Part shown: positions 53,617 through 62,455 of the stretch, piece by piece
Numbering within the stretch: the stretch's first letter is position 1
Layout: each line of letters opens with the position of its first letter
Assembly (NCBI GenBank): GCA_003222245.1
Contig: QHVH01000002.1
Coordinates: 124,001-188,000 of the forward strand
Length of the DNA: 64,000 bases
Direction: 5' to 3'
Source of the DNA: Blastocatellia bacterium AA13
GTDB lineage: Bacteria; Acidobacteriota; Blastocatellia; UBA7656
Translations under genes and position numbers: made by a program
Notes under the pieces: model-generated
Seen by the model: the letters and a program-made list of their open reading frames with translations, nothing else
What the model was told of the DNA's origin: nothing
Database searches by the model: none

Positions 53617-55344
53617 GTGCAAATTCTATCCGGCCGAAAGAGCGGCAAAATCTACGACGCGATCATTATCGGATCGGGCGCCTCCGGTGGAATGGCGGCC
53701 AAGCAGTTGACCGAACACGGAATGGAAGTGCTCGTGCTCGAAGCCGGTCCTCCCGTTGTTCCGGAGCGCGATCTCGGCTCGCATCGCTGGCCTTACGACT
53801 CGATGTATAGAGGATTCGGGCCGCCCGGTTGGAAGGATCAAGAACAATGGATGCAGGCGACGGCCGGTGAATTCAGCAAGCAGTTCTACGTTAATGATAC
53901 CGAGCATCCTTACACTACAGATCCCGGCAAGCCTTTTCTGTGGGTCCGCGCGCGCATCGTCGGAGGCAAGACCCTGCACTGGGGTCGAATGTCTTACCGA
54001 TTCTCCGATCTCGATTTCAAGGCAGCCGCGCACGACGGCTTTGGCGACGACTGGCCGATCTCGTACAGCGATCTCGCGCCATACTATGACAGGGCCGAGG
54101 AGTTCATCGGCGTAAGCGGTTCTCGTGAAGGACTCGCTCATTTACCGGATGGGAACTTCATGCCCGCGATGAAGTTGAATTGCGGAGAGCAGCTTCTAAG
54201 AAAAGGAGCGATGAAGCTCGGCCGCGCCGGAATTCCCATGCGCCTGGCGATGCTGACCGGCCAGCCGAAGCCCCACATGAAAGGCCGCGCCCGTTGTCAT
54301 TACTGCGGCAATTGTGGAGACGGCTGCGACGTCGGAGCGATGTTCAACTCGCTGTCGTCGACCCTTCCTGTAGCCCAGGCAACCGGACGTATGACGCTAA
54401 GGCCGAATTCGATCGTCAGGCAGGTTCTCACCGACTCGGCTACGGGTAAGGCAAAGGGCGTCGCTTTCGTCGACAGGGTCACGCGAGAAGAACACGAAGT
54501 TTTTGGGAAGATCATCGTGCTCGGCGCATCCACTTTGGAATCGACTCGCATTCTGCTCAATTCGAAATCGAGGCAGCATTCAAACGGGCTGGGCAATTCT
54601 TCGGGTGTGCTTGGCCATTATCTGGTCGACCATTTCGGTGGAATAGGCGCAAGCGGCTATTTCAACGTTCTTGCGGGCCGCGATCCTATGAACGAAGACG
54701 GCAAGACTTCCGGGCTGCTCATTCCACGCTTTAGAAACATCAGCAAGGAGACCAGACAACAGCGATTCGTGCGAGGCTACGGATTCGAATGCGGCTCGGG
54801 CGCCAGACTGTTTCCGGCATTCGTGAAAAATGCCGCGCTCACGCCGGGTTTCGGGTCCGACTTCAAGAAACGAGTCCGTCATTACTACACGACGCCGGTC
54901 AGCATGACGGTTCGCGCGGAAATGCTGTCGCGGTTTGAGAACTTTGTCGAAATAGATCCGAACGGCGTCGTCGATGCCTGGGGAATCCCCGTACTGAAAA
55001 TTCACGCTCAGTATTCCGACAATGAACGCGAGATGGCTCGCGATGCAGCCGAGACGAGTGAAGAAATACTCCGAGCCGCGGGCGCTGAAGTAGTATCCAC
55101 GGGCGGCCGGATGACCGCGCCGGGCCGAATCATTCACGAATTGTGCACGGCGAGAATGGGCAGCGATCGAAAGACATCCGTGCTCAACAAATTCAATCAG
55201 AGCTGGGACATTAAAAATCTATTCGTCATCGACGGCGCTTCTTTTGTTGCTTCGGCCAATCAGAATCCGACGCTCACGATACTGGCGCTTACGATGCGCG
55301 CCTGTGATTATATGGCCGACGAGATGAAGCGCGGCTCTCTGTAG
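53617..55344 (+). CDS. GMC-family FAD oxidoreductase with a Cys cluster
   Basis: A 575-aa flavoprotein. The dinucleotide-binding motif I-I-I-G-S-G-A-S-G-G is at about 16-25, and L-E-A-G follows. The GMC motif R-A-R-I-V-G-G-K-T-L-H-W is at 111-122. Near the C-terminus is F-V-I-D-G-A-S-F-V-A-S-A-N-Q-N-P-T-L-T. A conspicuous C-x2-C-x2-C-x3-C cluster (Cys227, 230, 233, 237) lies mid-protein, as in some gluconate/glucose dehydrogenases where an iron-sulfur cluster has been reported. A GTG start at 53617 gives the shortest clean N-terminus. No Tat signal is seen. Confidence 0.88.
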   Translation: MQILSGRKSGKIYDAIIIGSGASGGMAAKQLTEHGMEVLVLEAGPPVVPERDLGSHRWPYDSMYRGFGPPGWKDQEQWMQATAGEFSKQFYVNDTEHPYTTDPGKPFLWVRARIVGGKTLHWGRMSYRFSDLDFKAAAHDGFGDDWPISYSDLAPYYDRAEEFIGVSGSREGLAHLPDGNFMPAMKLNCGEQLLRKGAMKLGRAGIPMRLAMLTGQPKPHMKGRARCHYCGNCGDGCDVGAMFNSLSSTLPVAQATGRMTLRPNSIVRQVLTDSATGKAKGVAFVDRVTREEHEVFGKIIVLGASTLESTRILLNSKSRQHSNGLGNSSGVLGHYLVDHFGGIGASGYFNVLAGRDPMNEDGKTSGLLIPRFRNISKETRQQRFVRGYGFECGSGARLFPAFVKNAALTPGFGSDFKKRVRHYYTTPVSMTVRAEMLSRFENFVEIDPNGVVDAWGIPVLKIHAQYSDNEREMARDAAETSEEILRAAGAEVVSTGGRMTAPGRIIHELCTARMGSDRKTSVLNKFNQSWDIKNLFVIDGASFVASANQNPTLTILALTMRACDYMADEMKRGSL

Positions 55345-55365
55345 GCAGGTTCCCGAACAGAACGC

Positions 55366-55980
55366 ATGAGTTTCCAGGAAAAGAGATCGATCTCGCAGTC
55401 TAATCGAGGGCGCTCCAGCTTGCCGCGCGTCTATTCCATCGCGAGCGTTCTGAAACACGATTGTTTCTCCGGGAGCTTTGAAGCCGGCGGCGCAGAACAC
55501 GGCTTCTTGTATACGCCGTCCAATGCTCAGACGGAAGGCGATCGGCTGCATCTGACGGGACTCCTGACGATCTCAGATTCAGGCGGCCGCGCCCGTTCCC
55601 GGAGAAATATCCGGGCGGTACTTGCCGCCAGTCAGGGGGGAATCGGAACCGCCCCGCCTCGCAAACACTCTCCGACCATTGATGCGCGTCCGCGCGAAGA
55701 TGATCGACGTGACCCGCTTCCGGATGTCGAATCGACGGGGCGCTCGTCATTCTGCGGAGTAATGTACTTCAAGCTCGAGTCCGTGAACGGGCCGGCTCTT
55801 GGGGTTAAAGCTGATCTCAGCGCCGTTCAGATGAACGTGAGGCTGGCGCCCACGACCGACCGGGAGCGGGAGCTTCACGGTGCATATAGCTCATTGATTG
55901 AAGCGCTCGCGGCCAAACCGATGGACAGGAATACCGTCGAATTGTTGACGGTGGAACTGAACAGACTCCTTTCCCCTTGA
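55366..55980 (+). CDS. Hypothetical protein
   Basis: A 204-aa protein, 21 bp downstream of the GMC gene on the same strand. I recognise no domain. The N-terminal half is Arg/Ser-rich with loop-forming composition, and the C-terminal part (Y-F-K-L-E-S-V-N-G-P-A-L-G-V-K-A-D-L, then D-R-N-T-V-E-L-L-T-V-E-L-N-R-L-L) looks like a strand followed by helices. It is not the usual small subunit of gluconate dehydrogenases. Its link to the GMC enzyme is by position only. Confidence 0.5.
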   Translation: MSFQEKRSISQSNRGRSSLPRVYSIASVLKHDCFSGSFEAGGAEHGFLYTPSNAQTEGDRLHLTGLLTISDSGGRARSRRNIRAVLAASQGGIGTAPPRKHSPTIDARPREDDRRDPLPDVESTGRSSFCGVMYFKLESVNGPALGVKADLSAVQMNVRLAPTTDRERELHGAYSSLIEALAAKPMDRNTVELLTVELNRLLSP

Positions 55981-56137
55981 TCTTCGTCGCGTTTTGCCGC
56001 ACCGGTACACACGCAAAAACTTGACGCGCGCCGGTCGTGGATTTGTCGTGGAAATGGTTGGTTGACTAGACCAAAATGCGGCGTCTACAATGACTCACCA
56101 CTTTTGACATATGTCGGTGCTTGAACGTGCGTGACGC

Positions 56138-56224
56138 GGGGATGTGGCGGAACCGGCAGACGCGAAGGTCTCAAAAACCTTTAAGGGTAACCTTGTGTGG
56201 GTTCGAGTCCCACCATCCCCACCA
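56138..56224 (+). tRNA. tRNA-Leu (anticodon CAA)
   Basis: Acceptor GGGGATG (56138-56144) pairs perfectly with CATCCCC (56214-56220), followed by discriminator A and encoded CCA. The anticodon loop CTCAAAA gives CAA, flanked by the stem AAGGT/ACCTT. A long variable region and T arm GTGGG-TTCGAGT-CCCAC match a class II leucine tRNA that reads UUG. Confidence 0.95.
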
Positions 56225-56309
56225 ACAGAGCGGCTGAACGTTTGCTGAAGAAGCTTTAAGGCTATAGAAGCACGTTGGATCGCTACACTGGCGTATTGAT
56301 TCTCAGCTA

Positions 56310-56897
56310 ATGAAGAAGATCGAGATTAGCTTCGATGCAATTCCCGCCTCGGCAATCTCTCAAACCAAACTCACGATTTGTCTCAAATGCGCCTTCGATT
56401 TCTTCACAAAGCAATTGAAGCTGTCCAATCGAACTGCCTATTCGGAGCTAAAAAAGCACACTCCCGAAGAGCAGGATTTCACCGGCGCGGCTACTGCCCG
56501 GCCCCACTTTCTCAGCGGCGACGAAACCACTAACTGTCCCTATTGCAATGGGGCCAAACGATGGTTCGCGACCTTCACGGCGATCCGAGTCGACGCACAC
56601 CCCTCTTTCGAAAAACAGAGGAAGAAAGTATGGGCGGCGCTTAAAAAAGAGACCGAGCTATATGCGTTGTGGGCTGTTGAGAGAACTCAAATGCAGATAT
56701 TCTCGGAATGGCTCGAACGCCTGCAACACGGCCTCGATCTGAACGATGAGAGATGGTTGCTTGAAGCCGCGATGGCTCAAACAAAGCGTTCGTATCCGGC
56801 TGTTCAATGGGAAGAGGTAACGAAAGAAGGTCTGCGCCGCCTCCAATTGTCTCGACAAGCGGAAGAAGATGGGGTGTATGAGAACGGTTGGCTGTAG
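56310..56897 (+). CDS. Hypothetical protein with CxxC pairs
   Basis: A 195-aa protein of unknown family. Two cysteine pairs, C-L-K-C near residue 24 and C-P-Y-C near 76, suggest a zinc ribbon. The rest is charged and helical (E-R-T-Q-M-Q-I-F-S-E-W-L-E-R-L-Q-H-G-L-D). There is no signal peptide. It begins a plus-strand group of three small genes after the tRNA; a joint function is possible but unsupported. Confidence 0.65.
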   Translation: MKKIEISFDAIPASAISQTKLTICLKCAFDFFTKQLKLSNRTAYSELKKHTPEEQDFTGAATARPHFLSGDETTNCPYCNGAKRWFATFTAIRVDAHPSFEKQRKKVWAALKKETELYALWAVERTQMQIFSEWLERLQHGLDLNDERWLLEAAMAQTKRSYPAVQWEEVTKEGLRRLQLSRQAEEDGVYENGWL

Positions 56898-56909
56898 GTT
56901 CCGCCCAGG

Positions 56910-57194
56910 TTGTACGGAGACGCGCTGATAGTTCAACACTTGCTATCGCGGTCGCATATGCACGGAGGAACTACGTTCGAGGGCAGACTGACCCTGCAAG
57001 AGCTGGTCAATCGACTGCGTCGCATAGGTTATCTGGAGGCTCGCGGGATCACGAGCGGAGATCCATATGAGACTTTTGAACAGGTGGTGACCGCGCTGGT
57101 TGCCTGGGGTCCATCCGCTGTGTACTATGCCGTGGATCGAAGCGACTTCCTGATGAAACTCAAAACCGTATATGAAAAGAGACGCGACAAATAG
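56910..57194 (+). CDS. Hypothetical small protein
   Basis: A 94-aa protein with a TTG start at 56910; an ATG at 56958 (M-H-G-G-T-T-F-E-G-R) is an alternative. It is helical with the conserved-looking stretch L-Q-E-L-V-N-R-L-R-R-I-G-Y-L-E. Its TAG stop is directly followed by the ATG of the next gene, so the two are translationally adjacent. No family is recognised. Confidence 0.5.
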   Translation: MYGDALIVQHLLSRSHMHGGTTFEGRLTLQELVNRLRRIGYLEARGITSGDPYETFEQVVTALVAWGPSAVYYAVDRSDFLMKLKTVYEKRRDK

Positions 57195-57638
57195 ATGAAG
57201 AAAGTTATTACTCTTTGTGTAGTTCTGGCGGCTGCGGGTTTGAACGGCTACGCTTTGCCGGCCACTTTCAAATTCCCTAGCTCAAGTCCACTCCAGGAAT
57301 CTGGAAAGGGCGGATTCGTTATCACGTTGAAGAACGGGAGCACTATTCGCGGCCGAACTCTTTCGCGCGAAGAGGGGGGAACCCGGCTGCGACTGACCAT
57401 GACGGAAACTTCATCGAGCGAGCCGAAGAGCTACGCCGTGGTAGCGACCGATGACGCCGAAAGCATAAAGGCGTCGACTACTGAAAGCGACTCTATTCGG
57501 ATCAAGGTAAGAGGCGGCACTGAATTGAAGTGCAAAGAGTTCGTTCTCGGAACCGATGTGATCACCGTCAAGCTTGGCTCCGCCAGCCGGGTTGATGTTC
57601 CGTGGGATCAGATCGAATCGATCAGCTTCGGACAGTAG
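57195..57638 (+). CDS. Hypothetical secreted protein
   Basis: A 147-aa protein. It has a signal peptide M-K-K-V-I-T-L-C-V-V-L-A-A-A-G-L-N-G-Y-A. The mature part is beta-rich with two similar segments, F-V-I-T-L-K-N-G-S-T-I-R-G-R and I-R-I-K-V-R-G-G-T-E-L-K-C. Each gives strand-turn-strand, which would suit an Sm-like or small barrel fold. It directly follows the 94-aa gene and converges with the sensor kinase gene (12-bp gap). Confidence 0.6.
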   Translation: MKKVITLCVVLAAAGLNGYALPATFKFPSSSPLQESGKGGFVITLKNGSTIRGRTLSREEGGTRLRLTMTETSSSEPKSYAVVATDDAESIKASTTESDSIRIKVRGGTELKCKEFVLGTDVITVKLGSASRVDVPWDQIESISFGQ

Positions 57639-57650
57639 TGTCCCGCCTGT

Positions 57651-59924
57651 CTATCGCACAACCGGAAGCTCGATAATGAATGTTGCGCCTCGAGGCTCAT
57701 TGTCCTCGACCCAGATGCGTCCATTATGGTCGGCGACTATGTGACTGACGATCGCAAGTCCAAGCCCGGTAGCGCGGTCGCGCGTAGAGAACTTCGGAAG
57801 AAACAACTTGTCCCTGTCGGTCGCTCGTATGCCGTGACCCACGTCGCTCACGGTTATGCGCGCGATTTCGCTTGTTTCAATGAATCGCGACTCAATCCCG
57901 ACTCGACTGGCGGTGTTCTCGTGTGCGCCGTTGACGCCGTTAGCGCCATTATCCGTGTCCGAGCTCATTGCTTCGAGCGCGTTGTCGATCAAATTTACCA
58001 GCACGCGCTTTATCTGATCCGGATCGAGTTTCAGAGACGGAATATCGTCCGCGAGATCGCATTCGATAATGAAACCGTCCAACCTGTCCGCATAGAGGCC
58101 GACGGCCGCGCGAATGACTTCGTTAAGCGAGGCGTCGACGGGTCTGGCCTCGGGCAGCCGCGCGAACCGCGAGAACTCTTCGACCATCCGCTGCAACGTT
58201 GCGACCTCGCGGGATATCGTAGCGGTCCCCTCGCGCACGACCTCTTCGAATCGGCTGTTTCGCGACTCACCGGTCCGTTCGTAGTTTCGAATGATCCGTT
58301 CCGCCGACAGTTGAATAGGCGTGAGCGGATTTTTGATCTCGTGCGCCATGCGACGGGCCACTTCGCTCCAGGCCGCCACGCGCTCGGCTTGAATCAAATC
58401 GGTAAGATCCTCGATCACTATGACCCAGCCTTGAAGCGCGCCGCCTGAGCTGCGGAGCGGCACCGCGGTCGTCGCGGTTTGAAGAGAGCCTCCGCTCGGG
58501 TGCTGATAGCGAATATCCGCCTGTGCGAGCCCGGTTCGCTGCGCTCGTCTGCAAATCACGGCAAGCTCACCCGCGCGGTCCGGACCGGCGATCTCGCTGA
58601 CCTGCGTTCCGACGGAGGGCCTGTCGCGAATCCCAAGCATATAAAGCGCGGCCCGGTTGATCGTGGTTATTCGCATTTCGACGTCGGTCGAGATGACTCC
58701 GGTCGATAGCGATTCCAGCACTGTTTCTATGTAGCGACGGCGTTCCTGAAGATCGTCGGCCGCGCGTTCAAGCCGATGGCGATTCTCATCCAACTGGCCG
58801 GCCATCTGATTGAATGATGTGATGAGCGACGCCAGCTCGTCTTCGGCTTCAACCTCCACGGGCCGGGAGAAATCATTTTTGGCTACGCGTTCGGTGGCTT
58901 CGGCGAGAGCCTGGATCGGAACGGTTATTCCCCTGGCTACATGAAGCGCAATCCAGGATGCCGAAAAAATCAGCAAAAGCGCGACGGCGGCGAGAAGCAG
59001 CACATAAATGGTCTTGATGCGCTTCATCTTTCGCTGAAGGTTGTGAAAGTTCGCGAATTGATCGTCGATGTTCGCGGCGCGCCGAGTAAGACCCGGTGGA
59101 AACTCACGCGCCAGTACGAGCGCCCGCCGTTCGCCGGGAGCCGCGTTGAGCTTGATGCCTGAGATCACGAAGATATTAATGGGGCTTTCGCCGTCATCTT
59201 CGCCCGAAGCCGATTCGTCTCCACCGGCCAATTTACCTTCGACGATATTCAATGTCTCTTTGATATCGGGTTCGACCGCCTTATCGCTCGCTTCCAGGGT
59301 CAGTCGCCGCTCGCCCTGGATCAGCCGCGCGAGCCTGAGGTGATATGTGCTCATCGCCTGGCGGAGCGCCGGCTCGAAGTCATCGCTGATATTGCGGGAT
59401 TGGGCCGGAGGCAGTGATTGAGCGATGGCCAGAGCGATGGTGGTTAGATCGTCTTCTTCTTTTTGAAAGTAGCTTTCTTTTACGGCTTTTGCATCGGAGA
59501 CGATCTGGCTCGCGGGACCGCTGAACCATCGGTCTATGCTTCGATTGATCAGTCCGAAAGCAAAGAAGAACAGCAGAAGAACGGGCAGCAGCGAAAGTGC
59601 AATCGCGTATCCAACAAGTCTGGCTTTGAACTTTGATCCTGCTTGTCCGGCTCGACGCTCGCGCAGGAGCTTGAGCACGTTACGGAGAAGAACGAAAAGA
59701 GTCAGAACAAAGGCCAGAAAGTTGAGAGTAGATAATGAATAAAGCAGCAGCGTCTCTCCGGGATTGTCCGGCGACACGAGCGAGCTCAGATTGAATCCGC
59801 TTTGGGCTATCAAAGAGAGCATCAACAGTAAGGTAATGATCGCGAGAACTATTACGGTGTTGAGACGGCGACGCCCTCGCTCGGTAAGGCGACTCTGCGG
59901 CTGCTCTGGCTCTCTGTTTTGCAT
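57651..59924 (-). CDS. NtrY-like membrane sensor histidine kinase
   Basis: A 757-aa kinase from the ATG at 59924. A longer frame to 60104 adds 60 implausible residues. Three or four membrane helices occupy the N-terminal 130 residues, a periplasmic/extracytoplasmic part follows, then another helix near 325 and a HAMP domain (G-I-T-V-P-I-Q-A-L-A-E-A-T). A PAS domain, the HisKA motif M-A-H-E-I-K-N-P-L-T-P and HATPase (N-L-I-D-N-A-L-E-A-M; D-V-G-H-G-I; G-L-G-L-A-I-V) are all present. This layout matches NtrY, which responds to nitrogen or redox state through NtrX. No response-regulator gene is in the window. Confidence 0.9.
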   Translation of the reverse strand: MQNREPEQPQSRLTERGRRRLNTVIVLAIITLLLMLSLIAQSGFNLSSLVSPDNPGETLLLYSLSTLNFLAFVLTLFVLLRNVLKLLRERRAGQAGSKFKARLVGYAIALSLLPVLLLFFFAFGLINRSIDRWFSGPASQIVSDAKAVKESYFQKEEDDLTTIALAIAQSLPPAQSRNISDDFEPALRQAMSTYHLRLARLIQGERRLTLEASDKAVEPDIKETLNIVEGKLAGGDESASGEDDGESPINIFVISGIKLNAAPGERRALVLAREFPPGLTRRAANIDDQFANFHNLQRKMKRIKTIYVLLLAAVALLLIFSASWIALHVARGITVPIQALAEATERVAKNDFSRPVEVEAEDELASLITSFNQMAGQLDENRHRLERAADDLQERRRYIETVLESLSTGVISTDVEMRITTINRAALYMLGIRDRPSVGTQVSEIAGPDRAGELAVICRRAQRTGLAQADIRYQHPSGGSLQTATTAVPLRSSGGALQGWVIVIEDLTDLIQAERVAAWSEVARRMAHEIKNPLTPIQLSAERIIRNYERTGESRNSRFEEVVREGTATISREVATLQRMVEEFSRFARLPEARPVDASLNEVIRAAVGLYADRLDGFIIECDLADDIPSLKLDPDQIKRVLVNLIDNALEAMSSDTDNGANGVNGAHENTASRVGIESRFIETSEIARITVSDVGHGIRATDRDKLFLPKFSTRDRATGLGLAIVSHIVADHNGRIWVEDNEPRGATFIIELPVVR

Positions 59925-60222
59925 TAGCGATTGGAAGTCCGAGTGGTTACTCCTTCGCGGATTGGCGCATTCTATCAAAGCCCGATGGCAAGATGAAGCA
60001 TTGGTTATGAGGATAGAGCTTGAAATCAGGCGGTCGTTTGTAGCACATTGGGCGGGCGATTGTGAATCGGAACCGAGGTTGCGAGTTATGCAGATAGCCT
60101 GCAAAGGGCCTTTGGTTGTGAGTCGGCATTTGCACTATAGAGACGCGCAAGAGCGACTATGAGTAAATTCCGAGCGGTACTTTTGCCCATCGAGTGAACC
60201 ACGGTATCGCAGATATCTAATT

Positions 60223-61806
60223 ATGGAACCGATCATTCTAATTCATGGCTACAGCGCCGAAAGCCGGGAAAATGATCCGAATGAAGTTCAGCAGATATTC
60301 GGAAGCCTGCCGGTGAATCTGCACAACCTCCTTCAACAGGGCGGAGCCGACGCGCCAATAATCGACATCAATATCAGCCGCTACATATCGTTGGATGACG
60401 GGGTTGATCTGGATGACATTACGCTCGCCTTTGACCGAGTGCTCAAGCTGGATAAATTTAAGCGGCTGCTTGATCCTCAAGTAGGCTTTAACGCGATAAT
60501 TCACAGCACCGGCGCATTGGTAATGCGGAACTGGCTCCGGCGATGTAGTCCGAAACCATCGCCGTGCCGGCGCATCATTCATCTTGCCGGTGCGAACTTC
60601 GGCAGCGGCTGGGCTCATATTGGTGAATCGCTGCTTGCAAAATGGCTGCGCTATATCGGTCAGGGAGGACAAGAGCGGGGTCTCGCCGTTCTAAGCGGCC
60701 TGGAATTGGGATCGAGCTGGACGATTGATCTTCATCGCCATTTTCTCCAACCGGGTAACGAAACGCTTGGGGATTATAACGTAATGGAGTTCAGCGTGAT
60801 TGGAACTCAGCCGCCTGCTAAATGGATGATAATTCCGTTCCGCTATGGAAAAGAGGACGGCTCCGACGGTGTAGTGCGTGTATCCGCGAGCAATCTCAAC
60901 TACAACTACCTCCGGATCGGTCCCTCCCAACCGCCGGAAACGATAGATTGGGACAAGGCGGCGGAGTTTGCCAGTCGTTCGGTAGATGCTTCGACAAGAG
61001 GTGATCTTGCCGACTTCACAAACAGTGAGTTCTTCGCGGGCGGCTATTATGAAGTTAAGGAATTCTCCCTGCCCGGCGAAAATCGGCAATATGTGCCTTT
61101 CGCGATTCCGTATCAATGCGCTCACTCAACATCAGAGATGGGTATCGTCGGCGGGGATTTGCCAAAAGAAGATGTGCTTAAAATCATCAACCTCGCTCTC
61201 CATTGCGCGACGCCTGTTGACTACAAAAAATTGATTGACGAGTTCGCGGAAATCACCGGGAATACTTACGAACAAGTAGCGCACCCAAATCACAGTATGT
61301 CTTTGAAAGGCATCTTCGATCACGCAAAGCAGGCGCTTGAAAACTACTTTGAGAGCCCGCAAAGCCAATATGACAAGCATGCTCAGATCATTTTTCGAAT
61401 AAGAGACCAGAACGACAAACCCGTCAGGGATCACAGCATTCACTTTAATTCGTTCGGCGGCGCAACCCACGCGGAGCTATTAATCAATGCTCTTTTTGAG
61501 GATACATATTCTAATAGCGTATCGCCTAACGTCAGGACCTTTTACCTGCGTCTGGAGCGTTGGGACAAAGATAGCGCCGGCTGGAAGGACCAGCTCTCGA
61601 GGGTGAACGGTCTGGATTTGGAAATCGATTCCATTGACGCGCAGACCGATCGAATATTGTTTGTACCGCTGCGCATGCGTCTGCCGGGGCCCGATCTGGC
61701 AAAGTATGTTAAGCCGCATCAAACAACGATCATCGATGTGCAAATGCTTCGTTTGCCTTCGCACGATACATTTTCCATGTATCCAAACCCTCAAGCGGCG
61801 ACTTGA
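60223..61806 (+). CDS. Lipase-like alpha/beta hydrolase
   Basis: A 527-aa protein without a signal peptide. The N-terminus I-I-L-I-H-G-Y-S-A-E-S has the oxyanion segment, and the nucleophile elbow is I-I-H-S-T-G-A-L with Ser95, a departure from the common G-H-S-M-G. D-G-S-D-G-V-V-R-V resembles the lipase acid region. The C-terminal half is beta-rich with no recognised domain. It may hydrolyse a lipid ester or act as an intracellular or exported effector. It contains the 89-bp segment repeated exactly 1,376 bp downstream. Its stop overlaps the first base pairs of the tandem-repeat region. It is not clearly part of the lanthipeptide cluster. Confidence 0.75.
   Translation: MEPIILIHGYSAESRENDPNEVQQIFGSLPVNLHNLLQQGGADAPIIDINISRYISLDDGVDLDDITLAFDRVLKLDKFKRLLDPQVGFNAIIHSTGALVMRNWLRRCSPKPSPCRRIIHLAGANFGSGWAHIGESLLAKWLRYIGQGGQERGLAVLSGLELGSSWTIDLHRHFLQPGNETLGDYNVMEFSVIGTQPPAKWMIIPFRYGKEDGSDGVVRVSASNLNYNYLRIGPSQPPETIDWDKAAEFASRSVDASTRGDLADFTNSEFFAGGYYEVKEFSLPGENRQYVPFAIPYQCAHSTSEMGIVGGDLPKEDVLKIINLALHCATPVDYKKLIDEFAEITGNTYEQVAHPNHSMSLKGIFDHAKQALENYFESPQSQYDKHAQIIFRIRDQNDKPVRDHSIHFNSFGGATHAELLINALFEDTYSNSVSPNVRTFYLRLERWDKDSAGWKDQLSRVNGLDLEIDSIDAQTDRILFVPLRMRLPGPDLAKYVKPHQTTIIDVQMLRLPSHDTFSMYPNPQAAT
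60976..61064 (+). repeat. 89-bp exact duplication, copy 1 (inside lipase-like gene)
   Basis: Every base matches 62352-62440. It encodes residues around R-S-V-D-A-S-T-R-G-D-L-A-D-F-T-N of the lipase-like protein. The next base on both sides differs, so the repeat ends are sharp. Confidence 0.95.
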
Positions 61807-61810
61807 TCAG

Positions 61811-62245
61811 GCTCTCGATCCTGAGTCGCATCTCGATCCAGCCGCTCTCGATCCAGAGTCGCCTCGCGATCCAGCTGCTCTCGATCCACCCTCGCCGCTC
61901 TCGCTCCAGCTTCTCTCGATCACACCCTCGCCGCTCTCGATCCAACCCTCGCCACTCTCGATCCAACCCTCGCCGCTCTCGATCCAACCCTTGCCGCTCT
62001 CGATCCAACCCTCGCCGCTCTCGCTCCAGCCCTCGCCGCTCTCGCTCCAACCCTCGCCGCTCTCGATCTACCCTCGCCGCTCTCGATCCAACTCTCGCCG
62101 CTCTCGATCCAACTCTCGCCGCTCTCGCTCCGACCCTCGCCGCTCTCGATCCAACTCTTGCCGCTCTCGCTCCCACCTCGCCGCTCTCGATCCAACTCTC
62201 GCCGCTCTCGATCCGACCCTTCCCGCTCTCGCTCCAACCCTCGGC
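61811..62245 (+). repeat. Imperfect 20/21-bp tandem repeat array, about 18-20 units
   Basis: Units read GCTCTCGATCC or GCTCTCGCTCC followed by about 10 bp ending CCCTCGCC or ACTCTCGCC. Most units are 21 bp; at least three (near 61887, 62059 and 62162) are 20 bp, which changes the frame. As a result frames on both strands are open and yield Arg/Ser-rich, Pro/Leu-rich or Ala-rich periodic translations. There is no supporting single frame or start, so I treat the array as non-coding. It begins right after the lipase-like stop. Confidence 0.9.
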
Positions 62246-62351
62246 ATTACAACCGTCATTCCGAACTTCAGTGCCCGGATCGCCGCCGGAGAGCGCGGCG
62301 GCAATATCGGCGCTTCTTTGCCGTCTTAACTCTGAAGAAAGCGGTTCTCGG

Positions 62352-62440
62352 CGTTCGGTAGATGCTTCGACAAGAGGTGATCTTGCCGACTTCACAAACA
62401 GTGAGTTCTTCGCGGGCGGCTATTATGAAGTTAAGGAATT
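62352..62440 (+). repeat. 89-bp exact duplication, copy 2
   Basis: Identical to 60976-61064. The right end is directly joined to the truncated membrane-fusion-like frame (first new base 62441). Together with the tandem array it marks a rearranged or misassembled junction. Confidence 0.95.
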
Positions 62441-62455
62441 GGAGCAGCCGTCTGG

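Noticed and set aside
55366-55980. Gluconate 2-dehydrogenase subunit 3 next to the GMC gene
   Set aside because: The sequence does not show that family's pattern; I left it as hypothetical.
56138-56224. tRNA-Leu as an integration site for a genomic island
   Set aside because: I did not see a second copy of the tRNA 3' end or an integrase gene downstream in the window.
61730-62395. A 221-codon minus-strand Arg/Ala-rich frame across the tandem array
   Set aside because: The array lacks stops in many frames; the opposite strand is equally open, so openness carries no information.
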